Shown: positions 35,411 through 47,643, counted from the first letter of the stretch. The stretch: DNA of 64,000 bases from Cichorium intybus (GCA_023525715.1 CM042014.1:19943063-20007062), one strand, 5' to 3'. Notes: generated by a model not told the origin, from the sequence alone. Numbers and translations: made by a program.

Positions 35411-37440
35411 ATCTTATTTTGGATAAACAATTCTTGGAAGTAACGGGGTTTTACAAAAGTGGAACTTAAGGTACTTCGAGTTATAATATTTTAAAACTAA
35501 AAATATGAGTAACTTTTGAGATTTTGGAAAAAAACAAAAAAAAAATTAGTACTCTATTTCTTATTATTGATTCCGGGGACGGAATCCTTTTAAGGGGTGG
35601 ATAATTGTAACATCCGTGTTTTGGGCCTAGGAGTTTTGGGCTTAAACCGACAAATAAAACTTATTTTATAAATAAAGAAAACAAATGATAACTAATTTTA
35701 ATATATTTTTATATTTTATATTGTGAATAAATGAGCCAAATAAAGTTTTAAAATCTATTTCTAAACCAAAGATGAGAAATTTTGTCATAAGGACTAAAAC
35801 TGTTAATTTGGTCAAACATACCCTAAGTAGACTCGGATAGTCAAGAATTTAGAAAGAGTAGAAAATATTATGAAGGAATTGATCTAGAAACTTAGAGTAA
35901 GTTAAATAATTCATTAAGTTGATATTGAGGACCTAAATTGTGAAGAATTTTAGTGTAAGGGACCATTCTTGTAAATTTGGGAAACTAAGGGTTAGTGTTG
36001 ACCTGGTCAATGACCCAAGTGAAATAAATAATTGTATTTGGGGCATAAGTGTGAATTTAGAGACTTCTAGCTAGAATAATGGACTTTATGGGTGTTTGGT
36101 GAAGAAAGACCAAACTCTAGGGGACCCTTCTTGCCAAGTCTTGAAGTATGTAAGGTTTTGATGAGGGTCTTCCCATTTCAGCTCATATTCACGAAATTAG
36201 AGAGAGGAAGAGAGGAGAATGGCGATTTCCATGGATTCCAAGAGGATTAGAAGCTTGTTCTTGAAGATTGATCATATACTTGAAGTTCCTAGTCAATCAA
36301 AGGTATAAAACCTTCCTCTTCTAGCTTTCAAACCCATTTTTGGGGTGGGTTTCATGTCAAGTCCGAAAATATGAATTGGGGGAGGAAATCCTAGGATCCC
36401 AAAGTGTTATTTTATGATTCTAGTTTATGTTTTGATCAACATCCAATCCATGGATGCTCTAGATCTAATTATTTGATTGATTTGGGTGTTATGAACCCTA
36501 GAATTTGGGGATTTGATGAATAGAGGTGGAATATTGAAATTGATGGATGATTATGGTAGTTTTGATGAGGGGATTCATTTCTAATGATTCCCTAAGGATT
36601 CCAACCTTTGAATTGTAGTCTTAAACCATGAATCACTAGAAATGAGAATTGGGTGTTGAGATGGGTTTTATTCATGTAGATGATGATTGGATCACTTGTT
36701 TAATGGATAGATGAATGAGTCTAATGTATCAATTTATATGTATAAGTGGAGTGAGGATCATTTCCTAATGATTCCATGGAATGGAAGAAGGAATCTCCAC
36801 TTATAATCACCAATTGTAAGAATGGAATTGGGTATTCCATGGTTTAAACTTATAAAGTGAAGCTGTGATCATGGGATGTAATGGATTCATTTAAAATGAT
36901 TTTGAATGATTAAATTGAGTCTAAGGATGTAGTAAATTGGATTAGAATAATGTCCTTTTGATGGTTAGAAGTTTAGAAAAGTATTGGACCTTGAGTTGGG
37001 TGAAAAGGGGTGAAAATGACCAAAAATCGGAGTTACAGTACACAGAACACGGCCCGTGTCAGGAGGTACACGGCCCGTGTCAGCATGTCTGAGACCTTCC
37101 GGTTGGTTAACACGGCCCGTGTCAGGATCTGTCCAGTTTTGGGTACTTTTTGGGTTTTGAGCTTTACGGTTTGGGCCTTCGATCCTTGTTTTAATGCCAA
37201 TCTTTGGGAATGTTTTAACTAAGATTTTCCTTATATTAAAGGGTCAAGGACTTCATTTTGGGATGATGAATGATGGTTTCCTCTTTGTTATAAAGAAGTA
37301 AGTATAGTACGACGTTTAGATGAATCGAGTATGATATCTTCCGTTCTTGCATTGTAGGAAGGAGATATGTTATAATGACTTGGAGGTGAGACTAAGGACT
37401 TGAGCTAGCACTCAACTAAGATGATTTGATGGATGAGATG
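35411..37440 (+). mobile_element. Gypsy 3' end and LTR, truncated
   Basis: Positions 35560-35607 resemble a gypsy 3' untranslated end with a purine-rich tract (AAGGGGTGGATAAT) directly followed at 35609 by TGTAACATCCGTGTT, a typical gypsy LTR start. The LTR runs to 37440, where the non-coding copia-type element begins, and its own end is not seen. There is no coding sequence. The LTR differs from that of the gypsy element at 39460-57767. Confidence 0.6.
37047..37125. repeat. Three copies of ACACGGCCCGTGTCAG
   Basis: The 16-bp near-palindromic motif occurs at 37047-37062, 37068-37083 and 37110-37125 inside the truncated gypsy LTR. Confidence 0.95.
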
Positions 37441-38134
37441 TGAAAGGTTTTCTGCAACCAAGAACTAAATAACCTAAGTTCACATGCAACCTAGAAAAGA
37501 TCTATGTTTTCTTACTTTGAACATGTAACTAATTCCTAAAGGCCAAACAAAAATTAACTAAAAGAATAAATCAGAAAAACTAACCTTTAGTTTTAATCTT
37601 GAAGCTAAGCAGCACAAGTGTCATGCCTCAAATGAGATCACACCCAGGGAGCCAGAGGAAGGTCACGAAAATTACAGAGAGAATAATAGAATGAGCACAA
37701 ATAATGAGGTCTAGGGTTCCCTATTTATAGGGAAACAAGAAACCCTAGCCGTCAGCCATTTTCCGGATTATACGTACGCGCGTCCCGGCCTTTACATTTG
37801 CGCGCCGCGCGCCGCAATTCAACTATTGAATTTGTACGACTTTAATCCCTGACTTCCTGATTAATCTAATTAATGCCACAGAAATTAATCCAATTAATTC
37901 CTGATTAATTATTAATCAATCAATATAGTTTCTAATTAATATATTATCACTTTAATATATTAACAAACCATATCCTTTATTTCTATTGATTTATTAATCC
38001 CATAATAAACCAACCTTTCTCTCTACCGAACTTTCTACCAAAACTCCAGCTATGAGGGCAACCCAAATGGACTTTGCTTCAATTAATTATGTAAATACAA
38101 ATTATTAGTCATGGCTTAGACACCTAATCCAACA
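37441..38134 (-). repeat. LTR of non-coding element 1 (3' LTR)
   Basis: On the minus strand it begins TGTTGGATTAGGTGTCTAAG and ends AAAACCTTTCA. The purine-rich tract CCAAGTGGGAGAC precedes it on that strand (38135-38147). A single GC-rich module lies at about 37773-37841. Confidence 0.88.
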
Positions 38135-39218
38135 GTCTCCCACTTGGATAAGTCTATGACTATAATAACCAATTTAACCTCTAATTAATCAGCAAACTGT
38201 AGCTTCCTAGAAATTGCTGCCGAACTCTGACCTAGTCAGTTCTGTCCATAGATAAGTGATCAGATGATCCCTCCGTCCAACAAGATATTTTCAGTCATGA
38301 GACATGGATTGAGATCAATCTCTGTCTGACACACTGTTTCCCGATTTCCGATTTTGCTTATGACTTTTAGACTTCTAATTGAACGAATCAATTCAGTCCT
38401 GGCTGGCCAGCACTTCAGTCAACTTCAAAATCATCGAGTGGCCAACAGATATCTGTTTCCCGTCTGGGTCAAGGGACGAATAAGCTTCGACTAATATGTT
38501 ATATCTTTTACCCGACAAATCACTCACAACAGCACGTTTTATAACACCGAGTTACCGATGCGTTTTCGTACTATCAATGAACAACCGCCTTGCAAATTAT
38601 AACTCATATCTCTCAACTTTAAGACCATAAGATATTATCGTCTCAACATTGCTCGTGATATAATCCATGAAGCAATCCATTGAGCGCGGGTTTATCCAAT
38701 ACTCAAATCTCCATTTCCAAGTACTCATGAACGTTGCAGCAATCTTATTGCTATGTCTAACTCCTTAGACAATCTACAAACCAATTCATGACAGTCTTCC
38801 TTCATACTTACTCCTTAAGAGTATGAACGACTGTGGATATTTGAATAATCCAATTATTCAGGAAGTAAACATGCAAAAGTGAAACATAAAATCTGACTGG
38901 CAGCTACTCCTGCTTATTACCAAGTCTCCACGAGGTAATCACCAAGTCGGATTTATCATAACTATTATCGGTTTCTTATTCTCTTTAAAACTTTCAATTC
39001 AAGCCTTTTATATCTATGTCTATGACCTTTTCACTCTTTCTATGTATCCAAGTGTCTAACACTTATACACTTTATTGCAGATGGTCCTATCGGATACTCT
39101 TCCGATGATATCTCAATTTGTCATTTTGTCATTCTCTCTCACAACTCCATTCCGGTGATGTGTACCGTGACTGCCCATGGTTCCCGGGTCTTTAGTCTAC
39201 ATGACTACACCCTAAGAC

Positions 39219-39280
39219 AATTTCGAGGCGTCATGATGTGCCGGTGAACCACACGCGCTCCATCAGAAACCAACGAAATT
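39219..39280 (-). other. Conserved stem-loop, HP2 type, in element 1
   Basis: The loop 39239-39260 carries GCGTGTGGTTCACCGGC on the minus strand. The inner stem is TGATG/CATCA (39234-39238 with 39261-39265) and the outer stem is AATTTCG/CGAAATT (39219-39225 with 39274-39280). Confidence 0.75.
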
Positions 39281-39459
39281 CTTTAACCATGAAGTCCTAC
39301 ATCACCACGTTCTGGTGTAAACAATTACCGATTTGAAAACCCTTTCAAATCAATCACCCTAATAATTTCCCAATGATTTCTCACGTCTGTTCAAAAATCC
39401 ATTCAGTATTCTCAGCCAGGCAATATCCTGAATCCAACTTACAATGCTCTAAGCATTAA

Positions 39460-41839
39460 TGTAACACCCCTTTTCTCAAACCATATTTAAAAATACAAAT
39501 ACAGTTTCAAACATATTTTACAACTCGTGACTATAAAATAGCCACTTAAATTTTTGTTTTATTTTACAAACTTAAACTCGAGGGGTATTACAGACTCAAT
39601 ACAGATAACCATAATTTAAACTTACAGTGTACAAAACGGTCCCAACTGCAACCTTCGCTCCCTTCACCTAAGTACATAGCATTTCAAAAACATAGTATAC
39701 GTGAGACATAAAGTCTCGTGAGTAATATGAGTTTAGACCCAAAACTTTTCTATTCCAAACTTGAAATATTAAAAGTACACTGCTCAAAACTGATTTATAT
39801 CATAAATCTCAAATTAAATGTCTTACTATCTTTACTTTTAAGCATTAAAACAAAAATGCTTTCTTTCTCAAAACTGCTTTCTTTCTCTTTTTCTTGTGAC
39901 CAACTGAAACTCATGAATTAAGTTATTTTAATTCATTCTACTAGCTCCCCTCGCAGGACAGAACAGATCCGCCCACTCGGTTATGCTCATTCTGTCTCCC
40001 CTTTGTGACTTGGAACAAATTCAAGCACAAGGGTATACTAAGCTAGACAACTACTTCGCGACGGGAGGTACCATCCCAGTAGTGTCTTCTGATCCCCCGA
40101 TTATGTGGGTGATCCTAGTCCGGACAACTGGCTCATACTTCTTTCTTTCTTTAATTCTTACTTCATTTTATCTCAAATTGGTCAAAATGAGACACAATTT
40201 GTAAACAACTCTTACTCAAACATTTTATAACTCTTTACTGAAAATACTTTAAAAAAACTGATTTTGACAACTTAGTTCCCATAAGGAACTTCTTTCAAAA
40301 TACCTTGCAAACCATACTTTAAAAATCTGTTTTAAACACTAAGCCCTTGTATAGAGCTTCATTCAAAACTATTTTCCAAACTTTAGTATTTATAAACATT
40401 TGGAAATCTTACTTTTCTGAAAATAACATATTGCTATGTACTATAGAAATCCTCATAAAACTCACCTTGGTTTTACTACGGTTCACTAGGCTTCACGTAC
40501 GCCTTTTCCTTTCCCGTGCTCAATAACGTTTGAAGCACCACCTATACAAGTAGTATATATAAATACCCAATATAATTAACTCTATAATGCTAAAGTCTCA
40601 TATAACATAACTTTAGGTTATAATAAATGTATAGCCATTAATAAACTCGTTTAACGGTTTTCTCCGAAATACGCGTATATTGCTACAGTACCCCCGAGGG
40701 GTCGTATTTCAGTTCCGACTCTTTTCCATGAAATCTTAGGCCATATTAGACTTGTGTTTCAAATTTGGAGTTCATTGGACAAGTCTAGCTCAAATTCTAA
40801 AAATCAAGTTTTGACGTGAATAGTGATTTTAGCCACTGCCGCTACAGTGACTTTTCCGCAAGGTCGGATTACGGATTTGACCATTCCCAACATGTTCTTA
40901 TACCATTTTAGGGTTATGGCGAAAATTTCAGATCAATCGGACATGTCTAGCTATGGTTTCTAGCGTTTGGATTTCTAACATTTTTAACATTTTTGGTCCC
41001 TGTCTGAAGGGCACTGTAGCACGCAGTGCACTGTAGCACGCAGTTTTGGGGCATTAAGCTCTTATTCCAGGTCTTAATCACATGGGGTTTGTTCCTTGAC
41101 TAAAACCCTTAACTAATAACAAGTTTTAAGCCACTAGAAACAGCTTAATCATACCAATTCATGATTTAGGGTTCTTGAGCAACATTTCAATTTATCAACA
41201 ATAGCAATCTACTTTGCTATTTTTAAGATATGTTCTTACTACATGAACATGTTTAAGCCCAGAAATCACATACACTTCATGAATTATGACTGAAATTACA
41301 GATTTCAGTCCACTCCATGGAAACTCATCAAGAACACACAAAAGCATGGGTAGAAACTTTAATTACTAACCTTGTTTACTTTGGAATCACCAATTCCAAC
41401 CTTGTTTCCTTTAATTTCTTGGCAATTCCCTTGAGCTCTCGTGTTCTTCTTCTCTCTAGCTCTCTCTCGTGCTCTCTAGAATCCTCTCAACTGATTTCTG
41501 AACATAGAGAGTAATAACTCTCTTATTTTATATTTAATATTTATAAAATAATTACATTTTGGTCCCTAATCTTCTAATTTCTTCACAAGAGTGGTCCTAA
41601 GACCCAAAATCTTGCAATAATGTTCCATTAACTTCCAACTTGACATTTTCTTGACAATTTGGTCATTTTCATGTCAAATGACCATTTTGCCCTTTTCGGC
41701 CATATTTCACTATTATCGCGGTAAAACTCCAAATTTCACATAATCTCTTATTTCCTATATTATAATTTCACAAATACATATTATTTTACATAATAGTCGT
41801 ACAACGTGTCAAAAGACGGTTTTACCCTTTACAACTTTT
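39460..41839 (-). repeat. 3' LTR of the gypsy element
   Basis: It matches the other LTR closely, but its internal edge lacks the first few bases (TGTAAG) because the deletion that removed the end of pol runs into it. It keeps about 120 bp (near 40725-40850) lost from the other LTR. A 17-bp unit GCACTGTAGCACGCAGT is tandemly doubled at 41011-41044. Confidence 0.88.
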
Positions 41840-41852
41840 TCGCGGGTTTCTC

Positions 41853-44569
41853 TTATCTTGGACTCAGCTTTCCTCTCTTGCCAAATCTGACCACTCCCTT
41901 CCATGGCGACACTTTTATCATCACCAAATCTCCTTCTTGCAAGTCATACGGTCTCTTCTTTAGATTTGAGTAACTCCTTTGCCGATCTTGTGCTGCTTTC
42001 ATGTTGGCTTGAATTACCCCAATCTTCTCATTAGTTACTCTAACAATCTCTGGCCCTATAAGCTTAGTCTCACCTGCCTCCAACCAGCATAGAGGAGTTC
42101 TACACTTTCTACCATACAATGCCTCGAAGGGTGGCATTTTAATGCTAGAATGGTAGCTGTTATTGTATGCAAACTCCACTAATGCTAGGTGTTCATCCCA
42201 ACTGCCTCCAAATTCCATCACGCATGACCGTAGCATGTCTTCTAATGTCTGGATTGTTCGTTCACTCTGACCATCTGTTTGTGGATGATACGCTGTACTT
42301 AGCTGAATTCTCGTCCCCATTTTATCTTGTAAAGCTCTCCAAAAGTTAGAGGTAAATCTGGGGTCTCTGTCTGACACGATAGACAACGGTGCACCATATC
42401 TTCTTAACACTTCATCTGTATACAACCGGGCTAACTGCTCCAATGGAGTAGTTTCTTTTATGGCTAGAAATAGTGCACTCTTGGTCAATCGGTCCACTAT
42501 GACCCATATACTATCATGACCTCTTCTCGTTCTCGGTAACCCGACAACCAAGTCCATGGTTACATCTTCCCACTTTCCGACTAGAATATGCAATGACTGA
42601 GCATCCCCATGCGGGACCTGATGTTCCGCCTTGACTTGTGCACATATAACACACTTGGAGATGTACTTAGCTATCCTCTTCTTCATTCCAGGCCACCAAT
42701 ACTGTCTTTTCAGATCTTGATAAGTCTTGGTACTCCCTGGATGCATGGAATACTTTGACTTATGTGACTCTTCTAGAATCAGCTTTCTTATTCCTCCTGT
42801 CTTGGGTACCCAAATGCGGTTCTTGAATGTCTTTAATCCTTGACTATTAGTCTCAAACTGAATGTCTTTTCCTAGTTTTTCATCTTTTAAGTTTCCACTT
42901 TCTTCAACTTTCTGCTGAGCTGCTTTAATCTGCTCTATAATACTAGACACCAATTCTATGCGCATCGACCTTGCCTTGATTCTTTTCTCAGGAGCTTTTC
43001 TACTTAATGCATCTGCTACTACATTTGCTTTACCCGGATGGTATACAATGTCGCAATCATAGTCACTGATCAGCTCTAGCCATCTACTCTGTCTCATGTT
43101 CAACTCTTTTTGAGTGAACACATACTGCAAACTCTTGTGATCGGTGAATAACTTGCACTTTGTACCATACAAATAATGTCTCCAAATCTTCAAGGCAAAT
43201 ACGATCGCTGCAAGTTCTAGATCGTGGGTTGTGTACTTTTTCTCTAGATCTTTCAACTGTCTGGAAGCGTATGCTATAACTTTTCCTCTTTGCATCAATA
43301 CACAGCCAAGCCCCCGATGCGAGGCATCGCTGTACACTTCAAAATCTTCTGTCCCATCTGGCAATGTAAGGACAGGCGCGTTACACAACTTCTCTTTTAA
43401 TGTAGCAAAAGCTCTTTCTTGTTCTTCTTGCCATCTAAATTTCTCTTCTTTTCGGGTTAATCGTGTAAGTGGCACTGCTATACGGGAGAAATCTTGGATG
43501 AATCTCCGGTAATACCCGGCAAGACCGAGAAAAATTCTAACTTCTGTTGGCGTCTTGGGTGGCTCCCATTTCATCACTGCTTCAACTTTTGCTGGATCAA
43601 CTTTTATACCTTGGATAGAAACAACATGTCCAAGGAACTGCACTTCTCGCATCCAAAACTCGCACTTGGAGAACTTTGCATATAGCTGTTCTCGCTTCAA
43701 GGTCTCAAGTACTGCTCGCAAGTGACTCGCATGCTCTTCTTTATTCTTTGAGTATATCAGTATGTCATCTATGAACACTATAACAAACCGGTCTAGAAAC
43801 GGTTTACAGACCCGATTCATTAAGTCCATAAAAATCGCTGGTGCATTCGTAAGACCGAATGGCATTACTAGGAACTCGTAATGCCCGTATCGTGTACGGA
43901 ATGCTGTCTTTTCTACATCACTTTCTTTTACCCTGACTTGGTGATACCCAGATCTCAGATCAATTTTAGAAAAATAATCTGCACCTTGTAGCTGATCGAA
44001 CAAATCGTCTATTCTGGGCAGCGGGTAACGGTTCTTGATGGTAATCTTGTTCAGTTCTCTATAATCAATGCACATTCGCATTGACCCATCTTTCTTCTTT
44101 ACAAACAGAACTGGAGCACCCCACGGAGAAGAACTAGGCCTGATGAAACCTTTATCTAATAACTCCTGCAACTGGGACATTAATTCCCGCATCTCTGTTG
44201 GCGCTAACCGGTACGGTGCTCGTGCTATTGGAGAAGCTCCTGGGACAAGATCTATCCGGAACTCAACTTGCCTTTCTGGTGGCAAGCCTGGTAACTCATC
44301 TGGAAAAACTTCTGGAAATTCTTTTACTACTTCTATGTCTTTATATGTCTGTTTTACTTTGTCTTCAGTCATCACATAGGCTAGGAAAGATACACATCCT
44401 TTCCTGATACTTCTTCGGGCCTTAGCTACACTAATGATATTGGGCACGTGCTTTCTTCTTTCCCCATATACGTACACCTTAGCTCCTAGGGTTTTAACAG
44501 CCACCCTCTTCTGACCACAAGCTATCTTCGCATCATTTACACCAAGCCAATCCATTCCGATTAATACAT
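41853..44569 (-). CDS. Gypsy pol: RT, RNase H and integrase (5' and 3' truncated)
   Basis: A 900-codon open frame. From the N-terminus: end of the protease region (MDWLGVNDAKIACG), reverse transcriptase with FVIVFIDDILIYSK (catalytic YxDD-type box FIDDIL at 43758-43775), RNase H with VYSDASHRGLGCVL and FTDHKSLQYVFTQ, the integrase zinc finger (HPGSTKTYQDL, CVICAQ) and integrase core with the D-D-E set (MDLVVGLPRT, SDRDPRFTS, DGQSERTIQ). It stops at GKRGKLSPR, where these proteins normally continue into a C-terminal domain and sometimes a chromodomain; that part is lost in a deletion joining pol to the LTR. Its upstream end is cut by the copia insertion. Confidence 0.93.
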
Positions 44570-44574
44570 CAAAG

Positions 44575-45345
44575 TGTTGGATTAGGTGTCTAAGCCATGA
44601 CTAATAATTAGTATTTACCTAATTAATAGAAGCACAGTCCATTTGGGTTGCCCTCATGGCTGGAGGTTTGGTAGAAAATTCGATAGAGAGAAAGGTTGAT
44701 TTATTATGGGATTAATAAATCAACAGGAATTAAATATATGGTTTATTAATATATTAAAGTGATAATATATTAATTAGAAACTATATTAATTAATTAGGAA
44801 TTAATCCAGAATTAATTGGATTTAATTTGGGGATTAAATTAATTAATTAAAGGTGCAGGGATTAAAACTGTAATTATTCAATAGTTGAGTAAGTGACAGT
44901 GGGAGTGACCAGTGGATTTCGATTTCTATATATGGTATATATAGATTTCGAAATTGATATATAGAGGATAAATAGGAGTTTGAATTATAAGATAAAAGGT
45001 TTATCTTATTTGAATTCAAAAAAGGTTTATCTCTAAGGTTTATCAACTGGCCATTTGGAAACTATAAATAGGGGTTCCCAGGCATCATTAAATTTCGCCA
45101 CTTTCATATCTCTCTCTGGATTTTCGATTTCTCCTCCCCTCTAGCTTGGGTGTGACTTTCATTTGAGGCAGGATATTTTTGCTGCTTAGCTTCAAGAAAT
45201 TAAGGTTGGTTTTTCTATTTGATCTTTAGTTTCTTTTATTGGCCTCTAGGTTTTTGTTATATGTTCAATTAGAAGAAAACATAGATCCTTATAGGTTGCA
45301 TGTGAACTTAGGTTATTTAGTTCATGGTTTGCATAAAACCTTTCA
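44575..45345 (+). repeat. 5' LTR of copia
   Basis: It starts TGTTGGATTAGG and ends AACCTTTCA. GGAAACTATAAATAGGGG near 45056 holds a good TATA box (TATAAATA), so transcription should begin shortly after, around 45090-45110. Confidence 0.95.
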
Positions 45346-45346
45346 G

Positions 45347-45358
45347 TGGTATCAGAGC
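45347..45358 (+). other. Copia primer-binding site
   Basis: TGGTATCAGAGC lies one base after the LTR and is the usual initiator tRNA-Met complement of plant copia elements. Confidence 0.93.
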
Positions 45359-46007
45359 CTGTTTTGTTTTCTTGTTGAATTGTTATAACTGTTTTAGGGT
45401 TTTAAGCCTATAAACCCTAATATATATCAGGATCGATTTCTAGGATTAGGGTTTTGGAAACCCTAATCCCCCCTTGCCTATTTCGAAAATCACAATTAGG
45501 GTTTTAGAAGGTTTTCTATTTTTGGTAACTTTATTTGTTAATTAAATGGATAACCTTAAACCCCATTATTTAAAATCGAAATTTAGGGGTTTAAGGATAG
45601 GTTTTAATTAATTTGATTAATTTGGATAAACCTATCTTCATTTGAATTAATTTAATTAATTGTTAATTAAAAGATAATTCAAAAAGGGATTTAATTAATT
45701 TTAAATTGTCGAAATTAATAGATAAATCCAAAAAAATATTTTAAAATGTTTAAAATATTTAGATTTAATTAATTTAATTAATTGGTAATTAAAATTGATT
45801 AAATCGAATTTTAAGGTTTAATTTAATTTAAAATTTAATTGTTAAATTTGGTAAAATTAAAAGATAAACCTTGAATATTTTAAAGGGTTTTAAAATACAT
45901 CTTATATATGTTATTAAAAGTTAATATTATATATATGAGATAAATTTGGTTAGTCAAATCAATAGTAGGCCTCATTCACGAAGCTGGTCTATAAAGTGGG
46001 TATAAGG

Positions 46008-46052
46008 AGACTGCCTATAAAATGGTAGTCTAATGGGTGAACACTCTCACCC
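46008..46052 (+). other. Two small hairpins in the copia leader
   Basis: AGACTGCC pairs with GGTAGTCT (46008-46015 with 46024-46031, one G-U pair). GGGTGA pairs with TCACCC (46035-46040 with 46047-46052). They are adjacent and could stack. Confidence 0.6.
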
Positions 46053-46212
46053 ACCGCTCGCCTGATCAGTGGAGGGTCGTTAGCCGAACGGGTTTGACAG
46101 AACCACTTAATCATTAAAAGTATAATGATCAAAGTACTAGAACCATTTATAAAATCCCAATCTAGTTACTTTAGGAAAAATGTGAATTTGATGCTACCCC
46201 ATGAAATTGCAC

Positions 46213-46290
46213 ATTGCACTTTATGAAACGTTGGTGGAGCGTGTGTGGTTTACCGGCACACCAATGGGGATTCATAAAGAGTGGCAATGG
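46213..46290 (+). other. Conserved stem-loop HP1 in the copia leader
   Basis: The inner stem CGTTGGTG/CACCAATG (46229-46236 with 46259-46266) closes a 22-nt loop (46237-46258) with core GCGTGTGTGGTTTACCGGC. Outer pairing continues with CTTTATGAA/TTCATAAAG, CAC/GTG and CATTGC/GCAATG. Confidence 0.8.
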
Positions 46291-46292
46291 GT

Positions 46293-46370
46293 GTCTCGGG
46301 TGTTATCATTGTTGATGGAGCGTGTGTGGTTTACCGGCACATCAATTTGAGATGATAATGGACCCCGAGA
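46293..46370 (+). other. Conserved stem-loop HP2 in the copia leader
   Basis: The inner stem TTGATG/CATCAA (46312-46317 with 46340-46345) closes the same 22-nt loop (46318-46339). Outer pairing is TTATCAT/ATGATAA and TCTCGGG/CCCGAGA. Loop sequence is identical to HP1, while all stem sequences differ. Confidence 0.8.
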
Positions 46371-46698
46371 GTACCAAGCTAATTTGCATGGTTATTCACA
46401 CCCGGTTTGTGATCCTCGGCATCCCAGTCACAAACGGTGGGGCATATCCGAGATTAAACATGCTATTGAACAGTTCAATATATCTCAAAAGAAACTAGGA
46501 ATTCCATTTATAATAAGATTATTTTTTCCGCGGTGGAATTGGCTGAATCGTCATTCGCCTACCTTTATAAAATTTGCTTATAGATTACGGCATCCCTCTT
46601 CTATGTTGCAAATTGTTATAGTTGGATCCTAGCCTTATTTTATATTGGGTTATTATAAGGACCGACAAGTATCTAATTAAACTTACCTTCTTTTATAG

Positions 46699-47643
46699 AT
46701 GTCTTCTGCTGATCAATCCGCTCCCCAATCAAACTCCAGTGTTCCCTCTATCCACTCATTGTGTTCCAAGGTTCAATTGAACGGGACAAACTACAATGAC
46801 TGGATTAGAAACATCAAGATGGCTCTGAGGTACGAGAACAAAGAGTATGTTCTCGAGACTGAGCTTGTCGATGTTGACCCTGAAACTGCTACTCCCGAGG
46901 AAATTGCCTCGTACCAAAAACATTCTGATGATGCGACCAAAGTGGCCTGCATCATGATCGCCACAATGAACCCCGAATTGCAAAGGATATACGAAGACTA
47001 CTGGCCCTTTGAGATGCACAAGGAGCTTGCGGAAAAGTTCCGTAAGCAAGAGCGCATCGAGAGGTGCGAGGTGGTCAAGGACTTCACGAACAGCAAACCT
47101 AAAGATGGAGAGTCCATCTGCGCTCATGTGCAAAGAATGCAAGGTTACGTGGAGCGGCTTAGAAAGCTTGCGATGCCTGTACCGGAGGAGTTGGCCGTTG
47201 ACATAGTGCTCAACTCCCTACCGAGTTCTTATGACCAGTTCAGGCTGGCTTATCATTTGAACAACAATCAGGCTAACCTGACTGAGTTGCATCGCATGCT
47301 TCGAGTTGCTGAGGACGGGATGAAGGGTAAAAGTGTACCCTCGGTCAATCAGCCCGTCCTAGCCATTGGAAGTGGCAAAGGAAAGAAAAGGAAGGGCCCT
47401 CCTAAGCAAAATTGGAGGGAAAAGGTTCAGGTCGGGTCATCCAGTAATGGCTCGAGAACTAAGACTTCCCACATTCCTTGTGTAGCCAACCCCGATGAAG
47501 CCAACTGTTTTTATTGCAAAGAGAAGGGCCATTGGAAGAGAAGCTGCCCCAAATACTTGCAGGATGTCAAGGATGGGAAAGTAAAGCCATCGACAGCAGG
47601 TATATACACTATCTCTAAAAACTCACCATCTTCTAATTCTTAG
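46699..47643 (+). CDS. Copia gag
   Basis: 314 residues from the ATG at 46699. It begins with the low-complexity Ser/Gln start, then VQLNGTNYNDWIRNIKMALR, the opening of the UBN2 gag domain (about residues 25-200), then a basic Lys-rich linker and one CCHC zinc knuckle at residues 270-283 (CFYCKEKGHWKRSC). It forms the virus-like particle that packages the element RNA. In this copy a TAG at 47641 ends gag exactly where the frame would run on into the protease (VLDTGCGFHICSD). Copia elements normally make gag and pol as one frame, so this is the first of three in-frame stops; whether it is read through is unknown. Confidence 0.94.
   Translation: MSSADQSAPQSNSSVPSIHSLCSKVQLNGTNYNDWIRNIKMALRYENKEYVLETELVDVDPETATPEEIASYQKHSDDATKVACIMIATMNPELQRIYEDYWPFEMHKELAEKFRKQERIERCEVVKDFTNSKPKDGESICAHVQRMQGYVERLRKLAMPVPEELAVDIVLNSLPSSYDQFRLAYHLNNNQANLTELHRMLRVAEDGMKGKSVPSVNQPVLAIGSGKGKKRKGPPKQNWREKVQVGSSSNGSRTKTSHIPCVANPDEANCFYCKEKGHWKRSCPKYLQDVKDGKVKPSTAGIYTISKNSPSSNS

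Noticed and set aside
37010..37222. 70-codon ORF with repeated TARVR segments
   Set aside because: It is a translation of the ACACGGCCCGTGTCAG repeats in the gypsy LTR.
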